Part shown: positions 8,523 through 17,476 of the stretch, piece by piece
Layout of the letters: each line of letters starts with the position of its first letter
Position numbering within the stretch: the stretch's first letter is position 1
Assembly (NCBI RefSeq): GCF_018860635.1
Contig: NZ_JAHKPT010000002.1
Coordinates: 1 to 54,688, forward strand
Source of the DNA: Aliiglaciecola lipolytica
GTDB taxonomy: Bacteria > Pseudomonadota > Gammaproteobacteria > Enterobacterales > Alteromonadaceae
Direction of reading: 5' to 3'
Length of the DNA: 54,688 nucleotides
Notes under the pieces: model-generated
What the model was told of the DNA's origin: nothing
Databases searched by the model: none
The model's input: only the letters and a program-made list of their open reading frames with translations
Translations under genes and position numbers: made by a program

Positions 8523-9989
8523 TTAATTGATGATCAGGATTTCTACTCGTCTATTCTGAGCTCGACCTTCCGGTGTTTCATTGCTGGCGACAGGTTTTTC
8601 TTTACCAAATCCTTGGGATTCAATACGACTATCGTCAATATTGCCCACTTTAGTCATAAAGTCAGCCACGGTCTTTGCTCTGTTTTTAGATAAATCTAAG
8701 TTTAATTCAGCGCTGCCGGTAGCGTCGGTATGACCGGTTACCAAAATATTTGAGGCAGGGAAACGTCTCACCGCATCAATAATTTTGTTCAACAACGCAA
8801 AGTTAGATGATTCAATTTCACTACTTCCAGTCTTAAATGAAAACCCGTGAGCACGAATTAATACATTATCTAACTGACGATAAACCGTCGCTTCTTCCTG
8901 ATTAAATAAAGATTGCACGCCTGCAAATCTTGCACTGTCTTCGCGTTTAGCTTGTTGCTCATTTTCCAACTGAAGTTGCGCGGATAAAAGAGCTTCGTCT
9001 TTGTCTCGGGTTATTTGTGATTCTCTATCTTTCGAAGATGTTTGCAAGGTCATTAACTGGGTATTAAGTTCTTCAATACGTTGGCTATTCATCTGGTTTT
9101 CGGCTAATTTTGAACTAACAGTTCGCTGTACATCAGCAATGACCTCTTTGTTGGTCTGATTGAATGCTAAATCACCTGAAAATGGAGACATTGCGGTTTG
9201 TAATTGATCTTGGTACCAAAGCACTTTTTGTTCTTCACTGAAATCCGCATTTTTAAAATATTGATTGATCTCGGCAACACCCTTGGCCCGCTCGACCAGC
9301 CAAATCGCTTTGTTAGAATGCACATTGGCTTTTTGAGTATTTGCTCTATCCGCTTCCAAAGTACTTAATGCTAGCTGATATTCATCTTTAGCTTGAGAGA
9401 TAAGGATAGGCGTTACATCGTCCAAGTTCTGCTTTTCAGCATTCTCAATCGCGCGTTGAGCGACACTAAGCATATTGGTTTTAAGAGCTGCTAGTTCGGT
9501 CGCTAAATATTGATTCTTTAGTTCATTGATGTCTCGCTTTGCGCGGTCTTCTTCACCTACTTCAAACCACGTAAGCATTTTTTTAAATTGCTTTTCAGAA
9601 CTATTGAAATTATCTGGCACCAATGTATCAGCGCTGACTCCAAGGGCTTTATTTCTGGCCACAAACACTTCTTCAAAAACGTATTTTGCTTTGCTCGAGT
9701 GTGTCTTCGCAGCGTTTATTCTATCAACGACTTCTTTGGCGGACGCATTAGCGGTATTGTTTCCAGATTCAGCTTGTCTTAATGCACTGTCATAAGCTCG
9801 TTGAGCCTCTTTCATTTGTTCAGGAGAGTAAAACGCCAAATCATTTATATTGGCCTGCTCTAGCAACTCTGTGGCTTTTTCAAGCACTGGAAATTGTTGC
9901 ATTATTTCCGTTTCAGATAAGTGAACTTTCGATGCACAGCCTGATAGCAGGGCAACACATATCGCCCCAGCAATTAATTTTCTTTTCAT
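8523..9989 (-). CDS. OmpA-family lipoprotein with DUF4398-like N-terminus
   Basis: A 488-aa outer-membrane lipoprotein. The signal peptide is MKRKLIAGAICVALLSGC, with the lipobox cysteine at residue 18. Residues ~30-130 resemble DUF4398 (helical, Ala/Lys/Glu rich), followed by a long helical, probably coiled-coil region. The C-terminal ~115 residues are an OmpA-like peptidoglycan-binding domain with TGHTDATGSAELNLDLS and the NRRVEI ending. The likely role is tethering the outer membrane to the cell wall. The ORF extends upstream, but the ATG at 9989 has AGGGG about 8 bases upstream and the lipobox, so it is chosen. The gene is divergent from the amidohydrolase gene. Confidence 0.88.
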   Translation of the reverse strand: MKRKLIAGAICVALLSGCASKVHLSETEIMQQFPVLEKATELLEQANINDLAFYSPEQMKEAQRAYDSALRQAESGNNTANASAKEVVDRINAAKTHSSKAKYVFEEVFVARNKALGVSADTLVPDNFNSSEKQFKKMLTWFEVGEEDRAKRDINELKNQYLATELAALKTNMLSVAQRAIENAEKQNLDDVTPILISQAKDEYQLALSTLEADRANTQKANVHSNKAIWLVERAKGVAEINQYFKNADFSEEQKVLWYQDQLQTAMSPFSGDLAFNQTNKEVIADVQRTVSSKLAENQMNSQRIEELNTQLMTLQTSSKDRESQITRDKDEALLSAQLQLENEQQAKREDSARFAGVQSLFNQEEATVYRQLDNVLIRAHGFSFKTGSSEIESSNFALLNKIIDAVRRFPASNILVTGHTDATGSAELNLDLSKNRAKTVADFMTKVGNIDDSRIESQGFGKEKPVASNETPEGRAQNRRVEILIIN

Positions 9990-10174
9990 GTTTATTCCCC
10001 TAATTGGAGTTAATTTTGTCTTTTTTGTGTGTACGAGTGGCTTTATTAAAAAAGTCACCAGTTGTAGGCTGGAATTGACCGGTTTCACTAACACGCAAAC
10101 GTAAAAGTTTGTACAACGGTTAGCATTCAATTATCGTATTCTTTAATTGTAGTTAAGTTTTTAAGAGTCGTTAG

Positions 10175-11293
10175 ATGAATCAGTTTTCCAAAGAATATCT
10201 CGTGGTTGCGCAAAACGCGTCTGGGCGGAATATGAACGTGCCTTTGTATCGTTTTAAAGGCAGTAAACCAGGTCCCAAGGTGTACCTACAAAGCTCGATT
10301 CATGGCGCTGAGGTGCAGGGGAATGTAGTAATTTATCATTTAATTCAGATGCTTAAAAATCTGGATATATGTGGTGAAATTACCCTAGTACCAAATTGTA
10401 ATCCGGTGGGCACCAACATCAAAGCTGGTGAGTATACCTTGGGCCGATTTGATCCCATCAATGGTACAAATTGGAATCGGGGTTATTATTATGATCAAAA
10501 CTTGGTGACTGAATTTGTCGATACGGTAGCCAATGATGAACCGCTGCAATCGATTAAATCCCGTTTTCGTCAGGCTATCAAACAGAAAATTGATGATAAG
10601 TTAACGGATACTTGGGGATTAGGGCTTGCGCAACAGCTTAACTTAAAATTACAACAATTAGCTTTTGATGCCGATATTGTGATTGATTTGCACAATGGGC
10701 CTGTCTCTACAAGGCATATCTATGTGCCTGAATATGCAAAAGCGTCAGCGTCTTTGTTTAATATTCCTCATGTTATTTTGATTCCCAATAAATTTGCTGG
10801 TGCTTTAGATGAAGCGACGTTTTGCCATTGGTGGAGTTTACAAGACTTATTAACTGAAAAAAGAGCTAATCCAATCCAGTTCGAAGTTGAAGCCTTTACC
10901 TTAGAGATGGGTTCTCAAGAAGTGATTAGTTTCGATGAAGGATTGTACGATGCACAAAGTATTCTGTCTTACTTGAATGCCAAAGGCTGTCTAGTGGATG
11001 CCCAATACACCCCAAAAGACATGCAGCGAGTGGCAGTCACACTAAACAATTACAAAATCCTTTATACCCACCAAGGTGGAATAGTCGATTATTTAGCAAA
11101 ACCCGGTATGGAAATCAAAAAGGGTGAGCCCCTAGCTAAGGTACTTAATGTCGATGAACTAGAAAATGAACGGGGTACAGAAACGATTTGTGCACCATGT
11201 GACTTAATTCCGATTTTGCATTTTCCATCCGCTTCGGTGTTGAGCGGTACACAATTGTATAAATGTTTCACCAATTATTTCCAGTTAACCTAA
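10175..11293 (+). CDS. Succinylglutamate desuccinylase/aspartoacylase family protein
   Basis: A 372-aa zinc amidohydrolase or carboxypeptidase-like protein of the AstE/AspA (M14-related) superfamily. Zinc ligands are visible as SSIHGAEVQG (His and Glu) and DLHNG (His), and NPVGTN is also typical. The C-terminal ~80 residues form a small beta-rich region with VDYLAKPGMEIKKGEPLAKV, resembling a lipoyl/biotinyl-like barrel that many of these proteins carry. The substrate cannot be told: N-acyl amino acids are known for the family. The gene stands alone between divergent and co-directional units. A perfect GGTCTAATTAGACC palindrome follows its stop codon. Confidence 0.85.
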   Translation: MNQFSKEYLVVAQNASGRNMNVPLYRFKGSKPGPKVYLQSSIHGAEVQGNVVIYHLIQMLKNLDICGEITLVPNCNPVGTNIKAGEYTLGRFDPINGTNWNRGYYYDQNLVTEFVDTVANDEPLQSIKSRFRQAIKQKIDDKLTDTWGLGLAQQLNLKLQQLAFDADIVIDLHNGPVSTRHIYVPEYAKASASLFNIPHVILIPNKFAGALDEATFCHWWSLQDLLTEKRANPIQFEVEAFTLEMGSQEVISFDEGLYDAQSILSYLNAKGCLVDAQYTPKDMQRVAVTLNNYKILYTHQGGIVDYLAKPGMEIKKGEPLAKVLNVDELENERGTETICAPCDLIPILHFPSASVLSGTQLYKCFTNYFQLT

Positions 11294-11307
11294 GGTCTAA
11301 TTAGACC
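11294..11307. other. Perfect 14-bp palindrome after amidohydrolase gene
   Basis: GGTCTAATTAGACC at 11294-11307 begins directly after the preceding stop codon. There is no T-run after it, so it is not a standard terminator. Confidence 0.5.
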
Positions 11308-11326
11308 CATTAAAATGCTGGATATC

Positions 11327-11347
11327 GAGTATGTTTATGGCATACTC
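11327..11347. promoter_or_regulatory. Dyad GAGTATG-N7-CATACTC upstream of the DUF4234 gene
   Basis: Perfect 7-bp arms lie 53 bp upstream of the first gene of the RDD/SpoIIM/MoxR operon. It could be an operator or an mRNA hairpin; it lacks a U-tract. Confidence 0.4.
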
Positions 11348-11400
11348 AAACGAAGGCGAGTCTGTGCTCAGTTTGTTATGCCGTTAGTACAAGGAAGTTC

Positions 11401-12006
11401 ATGTCGACAAATTATAATAATAATGAGAGTGTGTATAACGCTCCGGCTGCCGATTTGGGTAACTTAGAGCAGCATGATTTAATCGACAAAAACGCCTTTT
11501 TTGTGGTTTCCCGCACTAAATTAATTATCTTATCTTTTTGTACACTTAATCTTTATCTCATTTATTGGTTTTACCGTAATTGGAAATTGCAAAAAGACAA
11601 TGCCGATTTTGATTGCACTCCTATTGTCAGGGCTATTTTTAACATATTCTTTACCCATTCGTTGTTTGCGCAAGTTAACGATGCCTTGCAGTCTAAAGGT
11701 ATTGCGTGCAGGGCATCAGGCTTAATGGCAACTTTTTATGTAATCACCATTATAGTTTCTGCTTTAACTAATCGCTGGGAACCGAGCGTTGATCAACTCG
11801 CCTTATATGTAGTATTTTTTCTGGCAACGATCGCGCTGATATTGTTACCTATTTGGTACGTCCAAGATCGTATAAATCAGGTTTGTGATGATCCCCAAGG
11901 CGCACAGAACGCTGCACTGACGTTAACCAATTGGATATTTATCTTACTCGGCTTAATTTATTGGGGTTTTGTATTTATGGGTATATTTATATCTTTTATT
12001 GGGTAG
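11401..12006 (+). CDS. DUF4234-like polytopic membrane protein
   Basis: A 201-aa inner-membrane protein with about four hydrophobic segments. The segment FFVVSRTKLIILSFCTLNLYL followed by YWFYRNWK matches the DUF4234 style, where a short cytosolic N-terminus precedes the first membrane helix. Function is unknown. The ribosome site AAGGAAG lies just before the ATG. Only 18 bp separate its stop from the RDD gene, so it probably opens the operon that runs to 18810. Confidence 0.65.
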   Translation: MSTNYNNNESVYNAPAADLGNLEQHDLIDKNAFFVVSRTKLIILSFCTLNLYLIYWFYRNWKLQKDNADFDCTPIVRAIFNIFFTHSLFAQVNDALQSKGIACRASGLMATFYVITIIVSALTNRWEPSVDQLALYVVFFLATIALILLPIWYVQDRINQVCDDPQGAQNAALTLTNWIFILLGLIYWGFVFMGIFISFIG

Positions 12007-12024
12007 TAAACAAGAGTTATACGG

Positions 12025-12705
12025 TTGAAAATAGATAATCAAATAAATTTAGAAACCCCAGAAGGCATTGATATCCAGCTCACGCCAGCAGGTATTGGCG
12101 TGCGCACTTTATCCTTTATTTATGATTTACTTATCCGTTTAGTCATTATGCTCGCAGCTGGTATAGCTTTGTCTTTTGCGGGTAATATGGGAATAGGGTT
12201 AATGCTCATAGCGGCTTTTTTGGTGGAATGGTTTTACCCAGTGATATTTGAAATAACAAAAGGTCAAACACCAGGTAAAAAATCCTTTGGCTTAACCGTC
12301 GTTTATGACAATGGTTTGCCAGTTACCCTTGCCGGTTCATTAATTCGAAACTTATTTAGAGCGGTTGATTTTTTGCCTTCGTTTTATCTGCTAGGGGGAA
12401 TTTGCCTACTACTTTCTAAGCACAATAAACGGGTAGGGGATTATATTGGCGGCACTATGGTGGTGTATAACGAAGCACCACTTAGAATGAGTTATTTTAA
12501 CTTTGAAAAGCAAAAAAATGTAGAGCTACAGCTAGATCCAGAAATGCAGAAATCGATTATAGCGTTTGCTGAGCGCAGTAAAACCTTAAGTGCTCAGCGG
12601 CAGCAAGAATTAGCCAATATTTTATCACCCATTCTCAATGTGCAAGGTCCTGAAGCCGTTAGCCAACTTAAGTCTATTGCGGCTAATTTGGTGGGTAAAG
12701 CATGA
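12025..12705 (+). CDS. RDD family membrane protein
   Basis: A 226-aa protein with the RDD domain (PF06271) at about residues 20-160. It shows the Arg of GVRTLSFIYDLLIR and the two Asp-containing elements (IYD, KRVGDYIGG), with TKGQTPGKKSFGL between helices. Three or four membrane segments are followed by a soluble, helical C-terminal tail. Some RDD proteins are linked to ion transport, but the role here is unknown. The start appears to be TTG at 12025, with AAGAG about 10 bases upstream. Its stop overlaps the next start (ATGA). Confidence 0.85.
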   Translation: MKIDNQINLETPEGIDIQLTPAGIGVRTLSFIYDLLIRLVIMLAAGIALSFAGNMGIGLMLIAAFLVEWFYPVIFEITKGQTPGKKSFGLTVVYDNGLPVTLAGSLIRNLFRAVDFLPSFYLLGGICLLLSKHNKRVGDYIGGTMVVYNEAPLRMSYFNFEKQKNVELQLDPEMQKSIIAFAERSKTLSAQRQQELANILSPILNVQGPEAVSQLKSIAANLVGKA

Positions 12706-13688
12706 AGCAGCATGATTTTATTCAATCACGTCAAAAACAATGGTCAGATTTTGCTGAAGCGATAAAAGATCCCAATAAACTGCATGAATACGATATTGAT
12801 CTTCCCCATGCATTTCGGCAGTTAACTCATGACTTGGCCGTGGCAAAAAGTCGCCTTTATAGCCCAGCGTTAATTTCCCGCTTAAACGATCTTTTGCTAC
12901 AGGGGCAGCAGTGTTTGTACAAACCGAGTAACCGGGTTTGGGCACCATTTTGGCAATTTGTTAAGTACGATTTTCCCGCTCAGTTATTGCTTATTCGCCG
13001 CTATGTGATTTGGGCACATATATTATTTTATGGTTTAGCCCTAATTACCTTTTCGGTCACTATGATAGAACCAGAATTTGTGCGAAATGTAATGCCCAAT
13101 TCGCAAGTTACCCAATTAGAACAAATGTACGATCCGGCATCCCGCATCGATGAAACCACCGGAAACTATCGAAACGAAAGAGATTCTGATAGCGATTTTC
13201 TAATGTTTGGATTCTATATAAAAAATAATATATCCATTGCATTTCAGTGTTTTGTGGGAGGTTTTTTATTGGGGTTTGGAACACTCTATTACTTACTGTT
13301 TAACGCTATATTTTTTGGTGCGGTGAGTGCTCATATCGTGAATGTCGGATTTTCTAGTACATTTTTTTCTTTTGTTATTACCCATGGTTCATTTGAATTA
13401 ACGGCCATTGTGTTGTCTGCGGCTGCTGGGGGCGTAGTAGGAATGCATATTATTCGACCGGGGCAATTGTCACGCACGGCGGCTTTGAAACAGGCCGGTA
13501 AAATTACATTTCCGATTATTTTTGGCGCATTTTTAATGTTGGTGGTTGCTGCGTTCATTGAAGCTTTTTGGTCGAGTAGCACACTACTTCCCAATGCAGT
13601 GAAATATGCAGTGGGCAGCGCCTGTTGGCTGTGGATTTTGCTCTACATTTTTCCTAGAAACCCTCGTTCTGGCGAGAAATCGTCGTGA
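12702..13688 (+). CDS. Stage II sporulation protein M (SpoIIM) family membrane protein
   Basis: A 328-aa polytopic protein with a soluble N-terminus (~100 aa) and a SpoIIM-like membrane domain (PF01944). The long stretch VGGFLLGFGTLYYLLFNAIF and the THGSFELTAIVLSAAAGG motif are characteristic. In non-sporulating Gram-negatives this family sits with RDD, MoxR and DUF58 genes, as here; its function is not established. It is coupled by 4-bp overlaps at both ends (ATGA with RDD, GTGA with the next gene). Confidence 0.88.
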   Translation: MKQHDFIQSRQKQWSDFAEAIKDPNKLHEYDIDLPHAFRQLTHDLAVAKSRLYSPALISRLNDLLLQGQQCLYKPSNRVWAPFWQFVKYDFPAQLLLIRRYVIWAHILFYGLALITFSVTMIEPEFVRNVMPNSQVTQLEQMYDPASRIDETTGNYRNERDSDSDFLMFGFYIKNNISIAFQCFVGGFLLGFGTLYYLLFNAIFFGAVSAHIVNVGFSSTFFSFVITHGSFELTAIVLSAAAGGVVGMHIIRPGQLSRTAALKQAGKITFPIIFGAFLMLVVAAFIEAFWSSSTLLPNAVKYAVGSACWLWILLYIFPRNPRSGEKSS

Positions 13689-15247
13689 ATATTGATAACC
13701 TAACGTTGGAAATTCGTCCTCGTAATAGTTGGCGGTCCTTTGATTTAGGTTGCCGCATGGCCTTGCGTTGGTATCGATCATTAATCAGTTTTTGGCTGGT
13801 GGTTACCTTACCCATATTTGTATTGGCCTGTGCCATTGATATTGTTTGGGGTGTAGTCGCTTTTTGGTGGTTGAAGCCTCTGTATGAAAGAGGTTTGCTG
13901 CATATCTTGAGTCGTCAGGTGTTTGGCGAGACGGTCACCGCTAAAGATGCGATTAGAGCTTGGCCTCGATTATTGAAAAAACAATGGTTTGCTAGTATTA
14001 CCTGGCGTCGGTTATCACCTACTCGCGGGTTTGATTTAGCCATTCAACAATTAGAAGGTCTAGATGGTGTTGCTCGCAGCAAGCGTTTATCTATCTTGCA
14101 TCGAACGATTGATGATAATACCGCTTGGTGGACATTTATCTGTCTCGGCTGGGAGCTGATCATTATCTTTGGTTTAGTGGCCCTTATTAGTTATGTGGTG
14201 CCGGCGGGAGTGGAGTTTGATTATTGGCTGGTGATCACGAGCGATAATTGGGGTACCGAACTGACATTTAACCTATTTACTTACCTCGCTTATTTACTTA
14301 TTGCGCCTATTTATATTGCAGGTAGTTTCGCAGCCTATCTAAACCGGCGAGTTATCTTAGAAGCGTGGGACATAGAAATTGGCTTCAAACGAGCCATTAA
14401 TAAAGTTACCAAACCAGCATTAGGGGCGGTGGCAAGTTGCATTTTAGCAGTGATGTTATGTTTTTCACCGGTATCTGAAAGTTGGGCAGAAGATAGCTCA
14501 GCAAAAATTGAATTACCGCAGTTTGAAGATAATCAATATTCAGAGCTTAAAGATACAGATCCCGCAAACCAACAAAATATTGAGTTTGAAAGTGAAGCAA
14601 AGATTCAAGCAATACTTGATGTGCCGCCTTTCAATGGTCAGCAAACTGAAACTGATTATCGCTGGGTGGGCTGGGGGTCAGACGACGAAGCTGAAAGTGA
14701 CAGTGAGAAAACAAGCTCTGATTTACCGTCTTGGTTAGTCAATGGCTTGATGTTTTTTGCAAATTTTTCTGAAGTACTAATGTGGCTGGCGTTTGGCGTT
14801 ACCTTGTTATTGTTGGTTTATCTGTCAAAAGACAATATTAAAGGTTTTTTTAATCAATCGCCTAAGCAACCCGCAACAGATGAATTAGAAATGCCTTTGT
14901 TTAGTCAGGCTTATCAAGGCGATGCCATGCCTGATGATGTCGTGTCAGAAATAGATTTACTGTTCGACGCTAAAGCCTATCGCAAATTGATGTCATTAAT
15001 GTTGATAACCAGCTTACTGGAAATCAGTAAAGAGCAGGCTCTACCTTTGACCAAATCAATGACCGAACGGGAATGCCTTGAAGTGATTAAAACCTCGGTT
15101 GTCGGTGAACGAAGTGAGTTTATGCAACGCCTAGTCGACACTTGGGTGCACTTAGCCTGGGCACATAAATGGCCAGAAAAAACAACTATGCAACTGTTAT
15201 GTGAACAGTGGAAAACCCTGTTTGCAGATGCAGAGGTTGGAAGATGA
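13685..15247 (+). CDS. Membrane protein with DUF4129-like C-terminus
   Basis: A 520-aa protein starting with GTG at 13685, overlapping the previous stop by 4 bp. About five or six hydrophobic segments occupy residues 30-270. An acidic periplasmic-type linker (about 275-350) follows, then one more membrane helix near residue 355-385. The cytosolic tail ending ERECLEVIKT...FMQRLVDTWVHLAWAH resembles DUF4129, found beside MoxR/DUF58 genes. The role is unknown; in context it is a structural partner in the MoxR operon. Confidence 0.7.
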   Translation: MNIDNLTLEIRPRNSWRSFDLGCRMALRWYRSLISFWLVVTLPIFVLACAIDIVWGVVAFWWLKPLYERGLLHILSRQVFGETVTAKDAIRAWPRLLKKQWFASITWRRLSPTRGFDLAIQQLEGLDGVARSKRLSILHRTIDDNTAWWTFICLGWELIIIFGLVALISYVVPAGVEFDYWLVITSDNWGTELTFNLFTYLAYLLIAPIYIAGSFAAYLNRRVILEAWDIEIGFKRAINKVTKPALGAVASCILAVMLCFSPVSESWAEDSSAKIELPQFEDNQYSELKDTDPANQQNIEFESEAKIQAILDVPPFNGQQTETDYRWVGWGSDDEAESDSEKTSSDLPSWLVNGLMFFANFSEVLMWLAFGVTLLLLVYLSKDNIKGFFNQSPKQPATDELEMPLFSQAYQGDAMPDDVVSEIDLLFDAKAYRKLMSLMLITSLLEISKEQALPLTKSMTERECLEVIKTSVVGERSEFMQRLVDTWVHLAWAHKWPEKTTMQLLCEQWKTLFADAEVGR

Positions 15248-15257
15248 GAAACGCAAC

Positions 15258-16433
15258 ATGAGTACCTCAAATTTACAGCCTGTGGAAGCAAAGCAAACCT
15301 GGACAGTACGGGTATTAATGGCGCTGATAATATTGGTTGCTGGCGTGTTTTTGTATAATGGATTTGAGTCTTATGAAAAAGTAACCGACATAGGTTTTAA
15401 TGACGAAGCCCGCGAACAACCGTTTTTAGCGGCTAAATTGTTCCTTGAGGCGGAAGGTACTGAAGTACAATTACTGGAAGATTACCGTTTGTTGTATGCC
15501 AACAATGAATCTGCCATTTTTCCCACCACAGACGACACCATCGTTTTATCCGAAGGCGAAATTGCGTTATCTAAGGCTATAGCGAAGCAACTGATTGACT
15601 GGGTAAAATCTGGTGGTCACCTGATTATGGCCCTTAATGCTAGCCAAGACGCTGATGTTTTTCGCGCCAATGCACTTATTCAAGAATTAAACCTCGCTGT
15701 TAATTGGTTGCCAGAAGACACCGAGAACGTGTTTACTCCAACTGAAATAATCAACCCAGATGACCAGCCCCTAATGGTTAATTTAGAAAACCGTTATCGT
15801 TTAGTTTTACCTGCAGATCCAAGTGTTTTTTATACTGCAGGGGATTTATACGGGCCCACATTTGCGCAAATGGAGATGGGCGATGGATTGGTTACTATGT
15901 TAACCGATGTTTATATTTGGAATAATTATCAAATAGCTTACGAAGATAATGTGGAGCTATTAGATCAATTAGTGGGCAACTCATCGAAAGTGTACGTTTT
16001 TTCGACCCAGGAACTGCCTCATTGGTTTAGTTTATTGTACGATTTTGCGCCTTATTTTATCTGGTTCGGTAGCGTATTGCTTGCCCTGAGTATGTGGCAC
16101 TGGGCGATGCGTTTTGGTCCTATTTTGCGTATCGATGAACATAATTACACGCCTTTTTCATTGCATATTAAAGCCGCTGGTGAGTTTTATTGGCGGCAAA
16201 AACAGCAGCGGGAATTAATCGACGAAATTCGTCATTCTATTATTGTCGCTTTACACAAAAAGCGCCCCGCCACTAAGAGTGCAGACAGACAACAAATGCT
16301 TGAACAATTGTCACAGATAAGTCATTGGCCAATCGAAACCATCAACACACTTATGTTTAGTCAAGCTCAAGTTAATGAAACCCAATTTACCCAAAGTATA
16401 GCGAGTCTCCAGACTCTCAGGAAAATGTTATGA
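15258..16433 (+). CDS. DUF4350 domain-containing membrane-anchored protein
   Basis: A 391-aa protein with an N-terminal membrane helix (VRVLMALIILVAGVFLYNGF). A periplasmic DUF4350-like domain follows (residues ~40-260, with SGGHLIMALNASQ). A second helix near residue 275-295 (FIWFGSVLLALSMWHWAMRF) leads into a cytosolic tail. It is a standard member of MoxR/DUF58 operons, with unknown function. The ATG at 15258 is chosen, 10 bp after the previous stop; an upstream GTG (15201) would overlap the preceding gene by 47 bp. The 3' end overlaps the MoxR gene by ATGA. Confidence 0.82.
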   Translation: MSTSNLQPVEAKQTWTVRVLMALIILVAGVFLYNGFESYEKVTDIGFNDEAREQPFLAAKLFLEAEGTEVQLLEDYRLLYANNESAIFPTTDDTIVLSEGEIALSKAIAKQLIDWVKSGGHLIMALNASQDADVFRANALIQELNLAVNWLPEDTENVFTPTEIINPDDQPLMVNLENRYRLVLPADPSVFYTAGDLYGPTFAQMEMGDGLVTMLTDVYIWNNYQIAYEDNVELLDQLVGNSSKVYVFSTQELPHWFSLLYDFAPYFIWFGSVLLALSMWHWAMRFGPILRIDEHNYTPFSLHIKAAGEFYWRQKQQRELIDEIRHSIIVALHKKRPATKSADRQQMLEQLSQISHWPIETINTLMFSQAQVNETQFTQSIASLQTLRKML

Positions 16434-17476
16434 ATGACGCTGAATTAGATCCCAATCCAACGCCCGAGATACCTGTGCAAGAAGACAGTGTTGAAGGCCA
16501 AGTAGAATCGTTAATTGATGGTCAAACCCTTGAAAAAGCATGTGCGCAAATTAACGCTCTGAAAAGCAATGTTCAGCGCCTGTTAATTGGTCAAAATGAT
16601 GTTGTAGAACAAGTGATTATTGCTTTCTTAGCTGGCGGCCATGTGTTACTTGAAGGGGTGCCAGGTTTAGGCAAAACCTTGTTAATACGCGCGTTGGCAA
16701 AGAGCATCGACTTAGATTATAAACGGGTGCAATTTACACCTGATTTGATGCCTGCCGATGTAACAGGTCACTCGATGTTAGACATGGCAACTGGTAAATT
16801 CGCGTTGCGCAAGGGGCCGGCTTTTACGCATTTATTACTGGCAGATGAGATTAACCGAGCGCCGGCAAAAACTCAGGCTGCGTTATTAGAAGTGATGCAG
16901 GAATATCAAATCACCATTGATGGGCAGAGTATGCCGCTAGAAACCCCATTTATGGTGTTGGCAACCCAAAACCCCATCGACAATGAAGGCACTTACCCGT
17001 TACCAGAGGCTGAACTCGACCGCTTTATGTTGAAGGTGCTCGTGAGTTACCCAGAGCATCAGGATGAAATCACCTTAACCAAACTGAATACTGAAAATCA
17101 AACAGGTATAGTCAATGCCTCGATTCAAAGTGTACTGAGCAAGCAAGATGCATTATCACTTAAAGCCTTGGTAAGTAAGGTGCTTATAGACGATAAGGTT
17201 GTGGACTATGCGGTAGGCTTAGTGCGTGCAACCCGTGAGTGGGATGGGATTGTGCATGGTGCAGGGATCCGCGCAAGTATAGCGCTAGTGCAAGCGGCGA
17301 AAGTGAAAGCCCTATGTGAAGGTCAAGGCTTTGTGACTCCTGACCACATTAAAGCCATGCTCTTACCTGTTTTGCGACATCGTATTATTTTGTCTGCAGA
17401 GCGGGAAATATCCGGTTCTTCGGCAGAGCAAGTGCTATCAGAAATAATTCAACAGGCGGCTTCTCCAAGGCAATGA
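16430..17476 (+). CDS. MoxR family AAA+ ATPase
   Basis: A 348-aa AAA+ ATPase with Walker A GVPGLGKT near residue 77, Walker B LLADEINRAPAKTQAALL, sensor 1 ATQNPIDNEGTYPLPEAELDRF, and a helical C-terminal lid. MoxR proteins act as chaperone-like ATPases that assemble or activate metal or VWA-type partners; the adjacent DUF58 protein is the usual partner. The N-terminal ~35 residues are acidic and low complexity, longer than usual. It is coupled by 4-bp overlaps to both neighbours. Confidence 0.93.
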   Translation: MNDAELDPNPTPEIPVQEDSVEGQVESLIDGQTLEKACAQINALKSNVQRLLIGQNDVVEQVIIAFLAGGHVLLEGVPGLGKTLLIRALAKSIDLDYKRVQFTPDLMPADVTGHSMLDMATGKFALRKGPAFTHLLLADEINRAPAKTQAALLEVMQEYQITIDGQSMPLETPFMVLATQNPIDNEGTYPLPEAELDRFMLKVLVSYPEHQDEITLTKLNTENQTGIVNASIQSVLSKQDALSLKALVSKVLIDDKVVDYAVGLVRATREWDGIVHGAGIRASIALVQAAKVKALCEGQGFVTPDHIKAMLLPVLRHRIILSAEREISGSSAEQVLSEIIQQAASPRQ